This document shows positions 39,557-47,033 of a stretch of 64,000 nucleotides of DNA, piece by piece. This DNA comes from JAOPZW01 sp963806015 (GTDB lineage: Bacteria > Actinomycetota > Thermoleophilia > Solirubrobacterales > Solirubrobacteraceae): positions 124,001 through 188,000 of the forward strand of contig CAWDWM010000001.1 in the NCBI GenBank assembly GCA_963806015.1, read 5' to 3'. Position numbers and translations under genes: made by a program. Below the pieces are notes generated by a model. That model did no database searches. It was not told where the DNA came from and saw nothing but the letters and a program-made list of their open reading frames with translations. Every line of letters starts with the position of its first letter. Position 1 is the first letter of the stretch.

Positions 39557-39924
39557 TGCCGTGCCTTCCGGGTGCGGGCGCGCTCCTCCTGGCGTTCGAC
39601 GACGTTGACGATCAGGCGCATGTACTGCTCGACGCCCGTCGCCTTGGCGTGGCCATGCAGGAACGCCTCGCGCCAGTCGGCGACGCGCGCGCCGTGCTCG
39701 ACCATCGCGTTGAAGAACTCGCGGCGCATCTCGATGCGCACGCGCGCGTCGGCGGCGATGTCCTTGGTCACCTCGATGTCGGGCATCTCCAGGCGGAACT
39801 GCTGCGTGTCGCCGCGCCCGTGCAGGTCGACCCCGACAACGAGCGTGAGCGGCGCGAGGGCCGGCACCTCGTCGAGGAACGTGCGGACGGCCCTGTCGAT
39901 CAGCGTCTTCGCGTCCTCGGACAT
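39553..39924 (-). CDS. Small protein of possible SCP2-like fold
   Basis: A 123-aa soluble protein. The order of elements, a beta-strand region (LTLVVGVDLHGRGDTQQFRLEMPDI), then ARVRIEMRREFFNAMVEHGARVADWREAFLHGHAKATGVEQYMRLIVNVV, resembles an SCP2 sterol-carrier domain in which a Gly-x-(A/V)-x-G strand follows the amphipathic helix. That is a fold-level guess. The C-terminus is very basic (ERQEERARTRKARH). It is first in the operon with agmatine deiminase and Nudix. ATG 39924 is 8 nt behind TACAGT. Confidence 0.72.
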   Translation of the reverse strand: MSEDAKTLIDRAVRTFLDEVPALAPLTLVVGVDLHGRGDTQQFRLEMPDIEVTKDIAADARVRIEMRREFFNAMVEHGARVADWREAFLHGHAKATGVEQYMRLIVNVVERQEERARTRKARH

Positions 39925-39932
39925 GGGGCCGG

Positions 39933-39938
39933 ACTGTA
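39933..39938 (-). promoter_or_regulatory. Putative -10 box (TACAGT) of the SCP2-like/aguA/Nudix operon
   Basis: The minus-strand hexamer TACAGT is 8 nt before ATG 39924. The same site also has a plus-strand TAGCGT (39937-39942) sharing the TA step, although no plus-strand gene follows. Confidence 0.4.
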
Positions 39939-39949
39939 GCGTGGGACTG

Positions 39950-40861
39950 TCATCCGGCCCGCTCCGCCGCCCAGGCGTCGTGCTGGGCGCTGACGCGCTC
40001 CCACAAGGCACGGCGCTCGGTGGCGTCGACGTCGGGCAGTTCGAGGTCGAACACGTCGGCCAGCGCCGCGAACCACTCCCCCTCGTCGGCGAGCAGTGTC
40101 GTCCGCGTCCCGGCGCGCTCGACGTGCGAGAGCGCGCGGGCGCGCAGGACGTCGAGACCGCCCGCACGGCGGCGCTGGACGGTCGCGGTGCGCACGAAGC
40201 GCGACTCGGGCGAGGTCGACAGGCGCTCGTGCGCGGCCGCGACCTCGGTGGCCGCGGGCGCCGCCGCGTCGACGTCGACGATGCCCGAGCGCCCGTCCTC
40301 GCCCTGCAGCAGGCGCCAGCCGCCGGCGTAGACGGGCGAGGGCTCGATGGCGTAGCGGTACAGACCGTCCTCACCGTGACCCGCGCTCAGCGCCAGCGGC
40401 GCGGTCGGACCGTCGGCCAGGCCGACCTCCGCCCACCACGTCCCCTCGGGGTGCGCGCGGGTCGGCAGGCCGTGCACCAGCACGACGAGGTGGTTGAGCA
40501 GGCGATGGGGCGCCGTGTCGAGCGGCTGGACCGTCCCCCGCCGGCGCGTGACGTCGTAGCCGAGCGCCTCCAGCAGCAGGCCGAAGGCGCCGTTGAGGTG
40601 AAAGCAGTAGCCGCCGCGCCCGCGCTTGACGATCCGCTCGGCGGACTCGGCGTTGTCGACCGTCGTCGGCTGGCCGCGCTGGATCTCGAGGTTCTCGAAG
40701 ACGACGCGCTCGAGGTGGCTCGCCTGCAGCTCGGCCAGCGCGTCCGCCGACGGCGGGCCGGTCGCCTCGAGTCCCAGTCGCGCGAGGTACTCGGCGACCG
40801 TGACGCCGCGCCCAGCCAGCGCCTCCTCAGCCCGTCGTGCCGAAGACGCGGTCGCCGGCAT
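39950..40861 (-). CDS. Arylamine N-acetyltransferase family protein
   Basis: A 303-aa NAT-fold enzyme that would move an acetyl group from acetyl-CoA to an amine or hydrazine. The first triad residue is in RGRGGYCFHLNGAF and the His in LLNHLVVLV. The Asp, normally in WLADVGFG, is replaced by Glu in WWAEVGLADG. ERVVFENLEIQRGQP is a normal N-terminal NAT block. Start ATG 40861 overlaps the upp 3' end by 35 bp in another frame; no closer ATG/GTG precedes the conserved VAEYLARLGL region. It forms an operon with upp. Confidence 0.88.
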   Translation of the reverse strand: MPATASSARRAEEALAGRGVTVAEYLARLGLEATGPPSADALAELQASHLERVVFENLEIQRGQPTTVDNAESAERIVKRGRGGYCFHLNGAFGLLLEALGYDVTRRRGTVQPLDTAPHRLLNHLVVLVHGLPTRAHPEGTWWAEVGLADGPTAPLALSAGHGEDGLYRYAIEPSPVYAGGWRLLQGEDGRSGIVDVDAAAPAATEVAAAHERLSTSPESRFVRTATVQRRRAGGLDVLRARALSHVERAGTRTTLLADEGEWFAALADVFDLELPDVDATERRALWERVSAQHDAWAAERAG

Positions 40862-41459
40862 CCCCGAGGCCGGGTCGGATGTAGCCGTTCTCGTCGAGCT
40901 GGCGGTCGAGCGCGGCGGTCCAGATCGACACGTCGGGATGCGCTTCGCGCACCGCGTCGACGCCCTCGGGCGCGGCGACGAGGCAGATCAGGCGCAGCTG
41001 GCGGGCGCCGTTGGCCTTCAGGCGCGCGAGGGCGGCGACCGCACTGCCGCCGGTGGCCAGCATGGGGTCCAGCAGGAACACGTACGCCTCGCCCATGCCG
41101 GGCGGCAGGCGCTCGTAATAGCCCGTCGGCTCGAGCGTGGCCTCGTCGCGCTGCATCCCGAGGTGGCCGACGCGCGCGCCGGCGAGCAGCCGCAGGAACC
41201 CGTCGACCATCCCGAGGCCGGCGCGCAGCACCGGCACGATGGTGATCTCGGCCTCCAGGCGGCGCCCGGGCGCGGGCTCCAGCGGCGTGTCGATGGTGTG
41301 TTCGACGGTCGGCAGGTCGCGCGTGGACTCGACGGCGAGGATCGCGGAGGCCTCGCTCAGCGCCTGGCGAAAGGCGCCGTGCGGCGTGGCCGCGTCGCGC
41401 AGGATCGCCAGGCGGTCGTCGAGGACGGGGTGCTGGACGACGTTCAGGCCCTCGGGCAT
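40827..41459 (-). CDS. upp: Uracil phosphoribosyltransferase
   Basis: A 210-aa PRTase salvaging uracil to UMP with PRPP. The PRPP loop is LLDPMLATGGSAVAAL, the uracil-binding C-terminus is GYIRPGLGDAGDRVFGT, and VPVLRAGLGMVDGFLRLLAGARVGHLGMQRDEAT is typical. The length is standard. It diverges from the CYTH-cytidine deaminase gene and opens the nucleoside block. ATG 41459 has AGAGGA 8 nt upstream. Confidence 0.97.
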   Translation of the reverse strand: MPEGLNVVQHPVLDDRLAILRDAATPHGAFRQALSEASAILAVESTRDLPTVEHTIDTPLEPAPGRRLEAEITIVPVLRAGLGMVDGFLRLLAGARVGHLGMQRDEATLEPTGYYERLPPGMGEAYVFLLDPMLATGGSAVAALARLKANGARQLRLICLVAAPEGVDAVREAHPDVSIWTAALDRQLDENGYIRPGLGDAGDRVFGTTG

Positions 41460-41507
41460 GCCGGCGATCCTCTCAGGTCCGTGACCGGATGATCGGTTTG
41501 CGTCATC

Positions 41508-41513
41508 TAGAGT
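41508..41513 (+). promoter_or_regulatory. Putative -10 box (TAGAGT) of the nucleoside-salvage operon
   Basis: TAGAGT lies 10 nt before GTG 41524. Its presence favours the GTG at 41524 over the GTG at 41512 as the start. Confidence 0.35.
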
Positions 41514-41523
41514 GGCCGACCGC

Positions 41524-42435
41524 GTGACCCCTGCACGCCGCAACGTCGAGCTCAAGACGCGCGACGCCGATCCGGCCGCGACGTTCGAGCGCGCGCTCGC
41601 GCTCGGCGCCTCCGACGAGGGCGTCCTCTCCCAGCGCGACACCTACTTCGCCCGCGCGCGGGGGCGGCTGAAGCTGCGCGAGCAGGCCGGCGGCAGCGAG
41701 GCCGGGGCGCGCCTGATCGCCTATGTGCGACCGGACCACGAGGAGGCCCGCACGAGCGCGTACCGCCTGGCCGAGGTCGGCGACCCGGTGGCGCTCTTCG
41801 ACGCACTCGACGCGGCGCTCGGCACGCTGGTCGTCGTCGACAAGCGCCGCCGGCTGCTGCTCTACGAGAACGTGCGCATCCACCTCGACGAGGTCGACGG
41901 GCTGGGGTCCTTCGTCGAGCTCGAGGCGGTCGCCGACGCCGACTCCGACCTCACGCGCGAGCACGAGCTCGTCGCCCGCCTGCGCGAGGAGCTCGCCCTC
42001 GGCGCGCCCGTGGCGAGCTCCTACTCCGACCTGCTGCTCGACGGGCCCGGGCTGCTGCTCGCCGCCGCCGACGAGGTCATGCGCAACGCCTACGCCCCGT
42101 ACTCGCAGTTCCCCGTCGGCGCCGCCCTGCGCACGCCGTCCGGGGCGATCCACGTCGGGGCCAACGTCGAGAACGCCGCCTATCCGCAGGGTCAGTGCGC
42201 GGAGGCGTCGGCGATCGGCGCGATGGTCGCCGCCGGGGAGAGCGAGATCAGCGCCGTCGCCGTGGTGGCCGAGAAGCTCGACATCTGCCCGCCGTGCGGC
42301 GGCTGCCGCCAGCGCCTGAAGGAGTTCGCCGCCCCCGGCACCCCGGTGTACCTCGGGCGCCCCGGGGGCCCGATCGAGACGACCACCATGGGCGAGCTGC
42401 TGCCGCTGGCCTTCGACGAGGAGTCACTGGCATGA
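41524..42435 (+). CDS. cdd: Fusion of a CYTH domain with cytidine deaminase
   Basis: A 303-aa two-domain protein in one uninterrupted frame. Residues 6-165 are a CYTH (class IV adenylate cyclase/thiamine-triphosphatase-like) domain: RNVELKTR in place of ExExK, SQRDTYFARARGRLKLRE, and NVRIHLDEVDGLGSFVELEAV. Residues 175-303 are a complete tetrameric-type cytidine deaminase: YAPYSQFPVGAALRTPSG, the zinc/proton motif C225-A-E227, and C258GGC261. The deaminase half would convert cytidine and deoxycytidine to uridine forms; the CYTH half would bind a triphosphate with metal. It heads a 4-base-overlap operon with pnp and deoA. Confidence 0.9.
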   Translation: MTPARRNVELKTRDADPAATFERALALGASDEGVLSQRDTYFARARGRLKLREQAGGSEAGARLIAYVRPDHEEARTSAYRLAEVGDPVALFDALDAALGTLVVVDKRRRLLLYENVRIHLDEVDGLGSFVELEAVADADSDLTREHELVARLREELALGAPVASSYSDLLLDGPGLLLAAADEVMRNAYAPYSQFPVGAALRTPSGAIHVGANVENAAYPQGQCAEASAIGAMVAAGESEISAVAVVAEKLDICPPCGGCRQRLKEFAAPGTPVYLGRPGGPIETTTMGELLPLAFDEESLA

Positions 42436-43235
42436 GCGCCGCCAAGGCCGCCGCGGTCCTGCGCTCGCACCTCGCGCCGCGCGTGGGCATCGTGCTGGGC
42501 TCCGGGCTGGGCGCCGTCGCCGACGCAGTACAGGACGCCGTCAGCATCGGCTATGACGAGCTGCCCGGGTTCCCGCTTCCGACCGTCCACGGCCACGCCG
42601 GTCGCGCCGTCCTCGGCCATCTCAGCGGCGTGCCGGTCTGCGTGCTCATGGGCCGCGCGCACCTCTACGAGGGCGGCGACCCCGGGCCGCGGATCACGCC
42701 CGTGCGCGCCCTCGCCGCCGCCGGCGCCGAGGTCCTCGTGCTCACCAACGCCGCGGGCTCGCTGCGCCCCGAGGTCGGCCCCGGGCGGCTGATGGCGATC
42801 TACGACCACGTCAACCTGACCGGCCAGAATCCGCTCGCCGGCCCGAACGACGACAGCATCGGACCGCGCTTTCCGAGCCTGGCCGATGCGTACGACCCCG
42901 TCCTGCTCGCCGACCTGCGCGCCAGTGCCGCGGATCAGGGCATCGATCTGGCCGAGGGCGTCTACCTGGCGGTCAGCGGGCCGAGCTTCGAGACGCCGGC
43001 CGAGATCCGCGCCTTCCGCGCGCTGGGGGCGGACGCGGTCGGCATGTCGACGGTGCACGAGACGATCCTCGCCCGCCACGCCGGGCTGCGGGTCGCGGCT
43101 GTGTCCGCCATCTCCAACCTCGCCGAAGGGCTGTCCGACGTGCCCCTGAGCCATGAGCAGACCCTGACCGACGCCCAGCGCGCGGCCGGCGACCTCGCCC
43201 GCCTGCTCGAGGGCTTCGCAGGGCGGCTGGCATGA
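42432..43235 (+). CDS. pnp: Purine nucleoside phosphorylase (trimeric type)
   Basis: A 267-aa phosphorylase releasing purine base and ribose-1-phosphate. Motifs: VGIVLGSGLGAV (phosphate loop), HGHAGRAVLGHLSG, MGRAHLYEGG, LVLTNAAGSLRPEVGPG, AVSGPSFETPAEIRAF and VGMSTVHETILARHAGL, with Asn in SAISNLAEGL. The last motif places it in the guanosine/inosine-preferring branch. ATG 42432 overlaps the deaminase stop. Confidence 0.96.
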   Translation: MSAAKAAAVLRSHLAPRVGIVLGSGLGAVADAVQDAVSIGYDELPGFPLPTVHGHAGRAVLGHLSGVPVCVLMGRAHLYEGGDPGPRITPVRALAAAGAEVLVLTNAAGSLRPEVGPGRLMAIYDHVNLTGQNPLAGPNDDSIGPRFPSLADAYDPVLLADLRASAADQGIDLAEGVYLAVSGPSFETPAEIRAFRALGADAVGMSTVHETILARHAGLRVAAVSAISNLAEGLSDVPLSHEQTLTDAQRAAGDLARLLEGFAGRLA

Positions 43236-44536
43236 CCTTCCTGGCCCAGGAGGTCATCCGCCGCAAGCGCGACGGCGCGGCGCTGAGCGCCGAGGAGATC
43301 GAATGGCTCGTCACCGGCATCACCGACGGCTCGGTGAGCGACGCGCAGGTCGGGGCGCTGGCGATGGCGATCGTCATCAAGGGCATGCGCGCCGACGAGC
43401 GCGTCGCGCTGACCGGCGCGATGACGCGCTCGGGCGAGGTGCTGACCTGGGACCTCGACCGGCCGGTGCTGGACAAGCACTCCACCGGCGGCGTCGGTGA
43501 CAAGGTCTCGCTGCTGCTGGCGCCGATCATCGCCGCGTGCGGCGGCGCGGTGCCGATGATCTCCGGGCGCGGGCTGGGTCACACCGGCGGCACGCTGGAC
43601 AAGCTCGACGCGATCCCCGGCTACGACACCGCGCCGGGCCGCGAGCGCTTCGTCGCCACGGTGCGCGACGCCGGCTGCGCGATCATCGGCCAGACCGGCG
43701 ACCTCGCGCCCGCGGACAAGCGGCTGTATGCGATCCGCGACGCCACCGGCACGGTCGAGTCGATCCCGCTCATCGTCGCCTCGATCCTCTCCAAGAAGCT
43801 GGCCGCGGGACTCGACGCGCTCGTGATGGACGTCAAGGTCGGCTCGGGCGCCTTCCTGCCCGAGCTCGACCAGGCCCGCGAGCTGGCGCAGACGATCATC
43901 GAGGTCGCCGCGGGCAACGGCCTGCCCACCGCGGCGCTGCTGACCGACATGGACCGGGTGCTGGGCCGCACGGCGGGCAACGCCGTCGAGGTGCGCGAGT
44001 CGATCGACCACCTGACCGGCGCGGCGAGCGACCCGCGCCTGCTCGAGGTCACCTTCGGGCTCTGCGAGCAGCTGCTGCGACTGAAGGGGCTCGACGGCGA
44101 CCCGCGGGCGGCGCTGGAGTCGGGCGCAGCGGCCGAGGCCTTCGCGCGCATGGTCGCCGCGCTCGGCGGCCCCGCCGACCTGCTCGAACGCCCCGACGAC
44201 CACCTCCCCGCGGCGCCGGTCACCGTCGAGGCGCATGCCGAGCGCCCCGGCGTCGTCGCCGGCGTCGACGTCCGCGCCGTGGGCCTCGCCGTCATCGACC
44301 TCGGCGGCGGCCGGCGCCGGGAGGACGACGCCATCGACCATGCCGTCGGCCTCACCGAGGTGGCCGCTCCCGGCGAGCGCGTCGGGCCCCAGGGGAGCCC
44401 GCTGGCCATCGTCCACGCCCGCGACGAGGCCTCGGCCGCCCACGCCGCCGAGGCGCTGGCAGCCGCCTTTCGCATCGGCGACCGCGTGCTGGACGAGAAC
44501 CCGGCGGTGCTGGAGATCGTGACGCAGGCCTCGTAG
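43232..44536 (+). CDS. deoA: Pyrimidine-nucleoside/thymidine phosphorylase
   Basis: A 434-aa phosphorylase acting on thymidine, deoxyuridine or uridine. Signature: VLDKHSTGGVGDKVSLLLAPIIAACG and SGRGLGHTGGTLDKLDAIPGY; the phosphate and sugar contacts (KHSTGG and SILSKKLAAGLDALVMDVKVGSGAF) are intact. C-terminal alpha/beta domain with VIDLGGGRRREDDAIDHAVGL. ATG 43232 overlaps the pnp stop, so the protein is the third of the coupled salvage genes. Deoxyribose-1-phosphate produced here would feed DeoC after mutase action; no deoB is in the window. Confidence 0.96.
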   Translation: MTFLAQEVIRRKRDGAALSAEEIEWLVTGITDGSVSDAQVGALAMAIVIKGMRADERVALTGAMTRSGEVLTWDLDRPVLDKHSTGGVGDKVSLLLAPIIAACGGAVPMISGRGLGHTGGTLDKLDAIPGYDTAPGRERFVATVRDAGCAIIGQTGDLAPADKRLYAIRDATGTVESIPLIVASILSKKLAAGLDALVMDVKVGSGAFLPELDQARELAQTIIEVAAGNGLPTAALLTDMDRVLGRTAGNAVEVRESIDHLTGAASDPRLLEVTFGLCEQLLRLKGLDGDPRAALESGAAAEAFARMVAALGGPADLLERPDDHLPAAPVTVEAHAERPGVVAGVDVRAVGLAVIDLGGGRRREDDAIDHAVGLTEVAAPGERVGPQGSPLAIVHARDEASAAHAAEALAAAFRIGDRVLDENPAVLEIVTQAS

Positions 44537-44703
44537 GGCACGAACAGCATCACCGAAGGAGGGTGAGCCCGCGCCGCGGCGAACTGGCCGACGCCGCTTA
44601 GCGGGCAGAGTTGTTGCAAGTACACGTTGTTCCGGCACAGCACCGGCACCGACCATGGCCGCATGCCCCAACCAGTCCAAGTTGGGCCCGGAAACCGAAC
44701 CCT

Positions 44704-44716
44704 AACCGGACCGGTT
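44704..44716. promoter_or_regulatory. 13-bp palindrome AACCGG-A-CCGGTT
   Basis: Perfect 6-bp arms about a single base, 190 bp before the adenosine deaminase start. The binding protein is unknown; it could be chance in GC-rich DNA. Confidence 0.3.
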
Positions 44717-44895
44717 CGCACGATCTCGCAGACGCCGGCAGCGCGAACCTGCGCCGGCCCGCGCCAGGCCGACTCAGACGACGACCGCGATCTGTGGCTA
44801 CGCCGCTACGGCAAGCGGCAGGTCGACGAGCGGCCGGACGACGTGATCGCCGACCTCCTCGCTGCCTTCGGCCAAGGGACTTGCGCGCGCGCCGA

Positions 44896-44901
44896 TACCC
44901 T
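44896..44901 (+). promoter_or_regulatory. Putative -10 box (TACCCT) for a leaderless add transcript
   Basis: TACCCT lies 8 nt before ATG 44910. No Shine-Dalgarno sequence is present. Confidence 0.4.
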
Positions 44902-44909
44902 GCGCCGCC

Positions 44910-45896
44910 ATGGTCCCCAAGGCCGAGCTGCACGTCCACCTCGAGGGCACGGCCACGCCCGACCTCGTGCGCCGCATCGCCGCCCGCAACGGGCTCGAGG
45001 TGCCCGAGGGGGTCTTCGCCTCGCCCGACCGCTTCGCGTGGCGCGACTTCCTGGACTTCCTGAACACCTACAACATGGCCGCGAGCGTCATCCGCACCGG
45101 CGAGGACTACCGCGACGTCGCCTACGAGTACCTCGCCGCCTGCGCGCGCGACGGGGCCATCTACGTCGAGCTGACCGCGTCGGTCGACCACGCGCGGCTG
45201 GCCGGCCTGAGCGACGCCGAGCACTGGGAGGGCATCGCCGCCGGGATCGACGACGCGCGCCGCGACCACGGCATCGAGGCGCGCATCCTCAGCGTGGCGG
45301 TGCGCAACTTCGGGGTCGACCGCGCGATCGAGATCGCCGAGCACACCGCCTCGCGACCCCACCCCTACGTGGTCGGCTTCTCGCTGGCCGGCGACGAGGC
45401 CGGCTACCCGCCCGAGCCCTACGCGGAGGCCTACCGGATCGCCGCCGCCGCGGGCCTCGGCTGCACGGTCCATGCGGGCGAGTGGGCCGGCGCGGACTCG
45501 GTCCGCGGCGCGCTCGAGCTGCCGGTCACGCGGATCTCCCACGGCGTGCGCGCCATCGAGGACCCCGCGCTCGTCGACGAGCTCGCCCGCCGCCAGGTCA
45601 CGCTCGAGGTGTGCCCCACGAGCAACGTCGTGCTCGGGGTCTTCCCGAGCTTCGCGGAGCATCCCTTCCCCGTCCTGCGCGAGGCCGGGATTCCGCTCAC
45701 GCTCGGCTCCGACGATCCGCCCTACTTCGGCGCCAGCGTCGGCGGCGAATACGCGATCGCCCGCGAGCACTTCGGTCTGAGCGACGACGAGCTCGTCGGC
45801 CTCACCCGCACCGCCATCGCCGCGAGCTTCGCGGAGCCCGCATTGCGCGACCACCTTATGACCAGGTTGGCGAACTCCCAGGGCGCGTCGCTGTAG
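44910..45896 (+). CDS. add: Adenosine deaminase family protein
   Basis: A 328-aa metallo-deaminase converting adenosine or deoxyadenosine to inosine forms. Zinc ligands: ELHVHLEGT (HxH), CTVHAGEWAG, and the final SDDPPYFG Asp pair. The proton-donor Glu is in HAGE, and VTRISHGVRAIEDP carries the remaining His. Some family members act on aminodeoxyfutalosine; the surrounding salvage genes favour adenosine. ATG 44910 follows a TACCCT box. The gene is separated from the transporter by a strong hairpin. Confidence 0.92.
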   Translation: MVPKAELHVHLEGTATPDLVRRIAARNGLEVPEGVFASPDRFAWRDFLDFLNTYNMAASVIRTGEDYRDVAYEYLAACARDGAIYVELTASVDHARLAGLSDAEHWEGIAAGIDDARRDHGIEARILSVAVRNFGVDRAIEIAEHTASRPHPYVVGFSLAGDEAGYPPEPYAEAYRIAAAAGLGCTVHAGEWAGADSVRGALELPVTRISHGVRAIEDPALVDELARRQVTLEVCPTSNVVLGVFPSFAEHPFPVLREAGIPLTLGSDDPPYFGASVGGEYAIAREHFGLSDDELVGLTRTAIAASFAEPALRDHLMTRLANSQGASL

Positions 45897-45908
45897 ATTG
45901 CCGCCATT

Positions 45909-45933
45909 GGCCGGCGCCTGGGGGGCGCCGGCC
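45909..45933 (+). terminator. Perfect 10-bp GC hairpin between add and bmpA
   Basis: GGCCGGCGCC and GGCGCCGGCC enclose a 5-nt loop. It starts 13 bp after the add stop and lies 27 bp before the bmpA start, close to its Shine-Dalgarno region. It may be an add terminator or an attenuator. A 12-bp palindrome CCCTCGCGAGGG follows at once, at 45932-45943. Confidence 0.6.
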
Positions 45934-45960
45934 CTCGCGAGGGAGTTACAAGGAGGAGCA

Positions 45961-47031
45961 GTGCACCGCAGTCCATATCGGGCGAGCCTGATCGCCCTCA
46001 TCCTGGCCGTCGGCAGCCTTGCCGTGGCCGCTTGTGGCAGCAGCGACAACAACACGAGCAGCAGTTCTGCTCCTGCCGCCGCCTCGACGTCGACCGCCGC
46101 GAAGCCCGCGGGCAAGGCGATCAAGGTCGGGCTTGTCACCGACATCGGTGGCCTCAACGACCGTTCATTCAACGCGCTGGCCAACAAGGGCCTCGAGGAC
46201 GCGAAGGCGCAGCTCGGCATCGACGGCCGCGTGCTGATCTCGAAGTCCAACGCCGACTACACGCCGAACCTGAGCACGCTGGCCCAGCAGAAGTACGACC
46301 TCGTCATCGCGGTCGGCTTCCTCATGGCCGGCGCCACCGAGAAGGTCGCCAAGAAGTTCCCCGACGTGAAGTTCGCGATCATCGACTCGTCCGCGGCGGG
46401 AATGAAGAGCAAGCCCAAGAACGTCGAGGGCCTGCTGTTCGCAGAGCAGGAGGCCGGCTACCTCGTCGGCTACCTGTCCGGGCTGTACGCCAAGGACAAC
46501 AGCGCCACCACGATCGGCAGCGTCGGCGGGCTCAAGATCCCGCCGGTCGACCACTACATCGCGGGCTACCAGGCCGGCGCCAAGGCCGCCAATCCGTCGA
46601 TCAAGACGCTCAACGGCTACTCGCAGGACTTCGTCGACCAGGCGAAGTGCAAGGAGATCGCGCTGGACCAGATCTCCAAGGGCTCCAAGGTCGAGTTCCA
46701 GGTCGCCGGCCAGTGTGGCCTCGGCGTCCTCGACGCGGCCAAGGAGAAGAGCATCCAGGGCATCGGCGTGGACGCCGACCAGGCCTACCTGGGCCCGCAG
46801 GTGTTCACGAGCGCGCTGAAGAAGGTCGACGTGGCCGTCTTCAACGCGATCAAGGCCGCGCAGTCCGACCAGTACGCCGGCGGCACCGACATCCTCAACA
46901 CGGTGAAGAGCGGCGGCATCGGCTACGGCAAGCTCAACGCGGCGGCCGAGAAGTACGCCGATCAGGTCAAGGCCGTCCAGGACAAGATCGCCAGCGGGGA
47001 GATCGCCGACATCCCGGACACCGTCAAGTAG
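45961..47031 (+). CDS. bmpA: BmpA/PnrA-type nucleoside-binding lipoprotein
   Basis: A 356-aa ABC-transporter binding lipoprotein of the basic membrane protein family, many of whose members bind purine nucleosides. Signal and lipobox LILAVGSLAVAAC, then an Asn/Ser/Ala linker. The fold begins IKVGLVTDIGGLNDRSFNALANKGLEDA; VIAVGFLMAGATEKVAKKFPDVKFAIID, EQEAGYLVGYLSGLYAK and GVDADQAYLGP are standard. GTG 45961 follows a strong AAGGAGGAG site. First of a transporter operon with an ATPase and two permeases. Confidence 0.95.
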   Translation: MHRSPYRASLIALILAVGSLAVAACGSSDNNTSSSSAPAAASTSTAAKPAGKAIKVGLVTDIGGLNDRSFNALANKGLEDAKAQLGIDGRVLISKSNADYTPNLSTLAQQKYDLVIAVGFLMAGATEKVAKKFPDVKFAIIDSSAAGMKSKPKNVEGLLFAEQEAGYLVGYLSGLYAKDNSATTIGSVGGLKIPPVDHYIAGYQAGAKAANPSIKTLNGYSQDFVDQAKCKEIALDQISKGSKVEFQVAGQCGLGVLDAAKEKSIQGIGVDADQAYLGPQVFTSALKKVDVAVFNAIKAAQSDQYAGGTDILNTVKSGGIGYGKLNAAAEKYADQVKAVQDKIASGEIADIPDTVK

Positions 47032-47033
47032 GC

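Larger units (their letters stand above)
44537..44909. other. 373-bp gap between deoA and the adenosine deaminase gene
   Basis: No open frame here looks like a gene. A 13-bp palindrome AACCGG-A-CCGGTT lies at 44704-44716 and a TACCCT box at 44896-44901. The stretch 44610-44700 is less GC-rich than the surrounding genes. No tRNA or riboswitch was recognised. Confidence 0.5.

Noticed and set aside
44537..44909. Possible gene or gene remnant in the gap before add
   Set aside because: Frames crossing it lack a plausible start, ribosome site or family motif. The basic, Arg/Pro-rich translations look like shadow frames.
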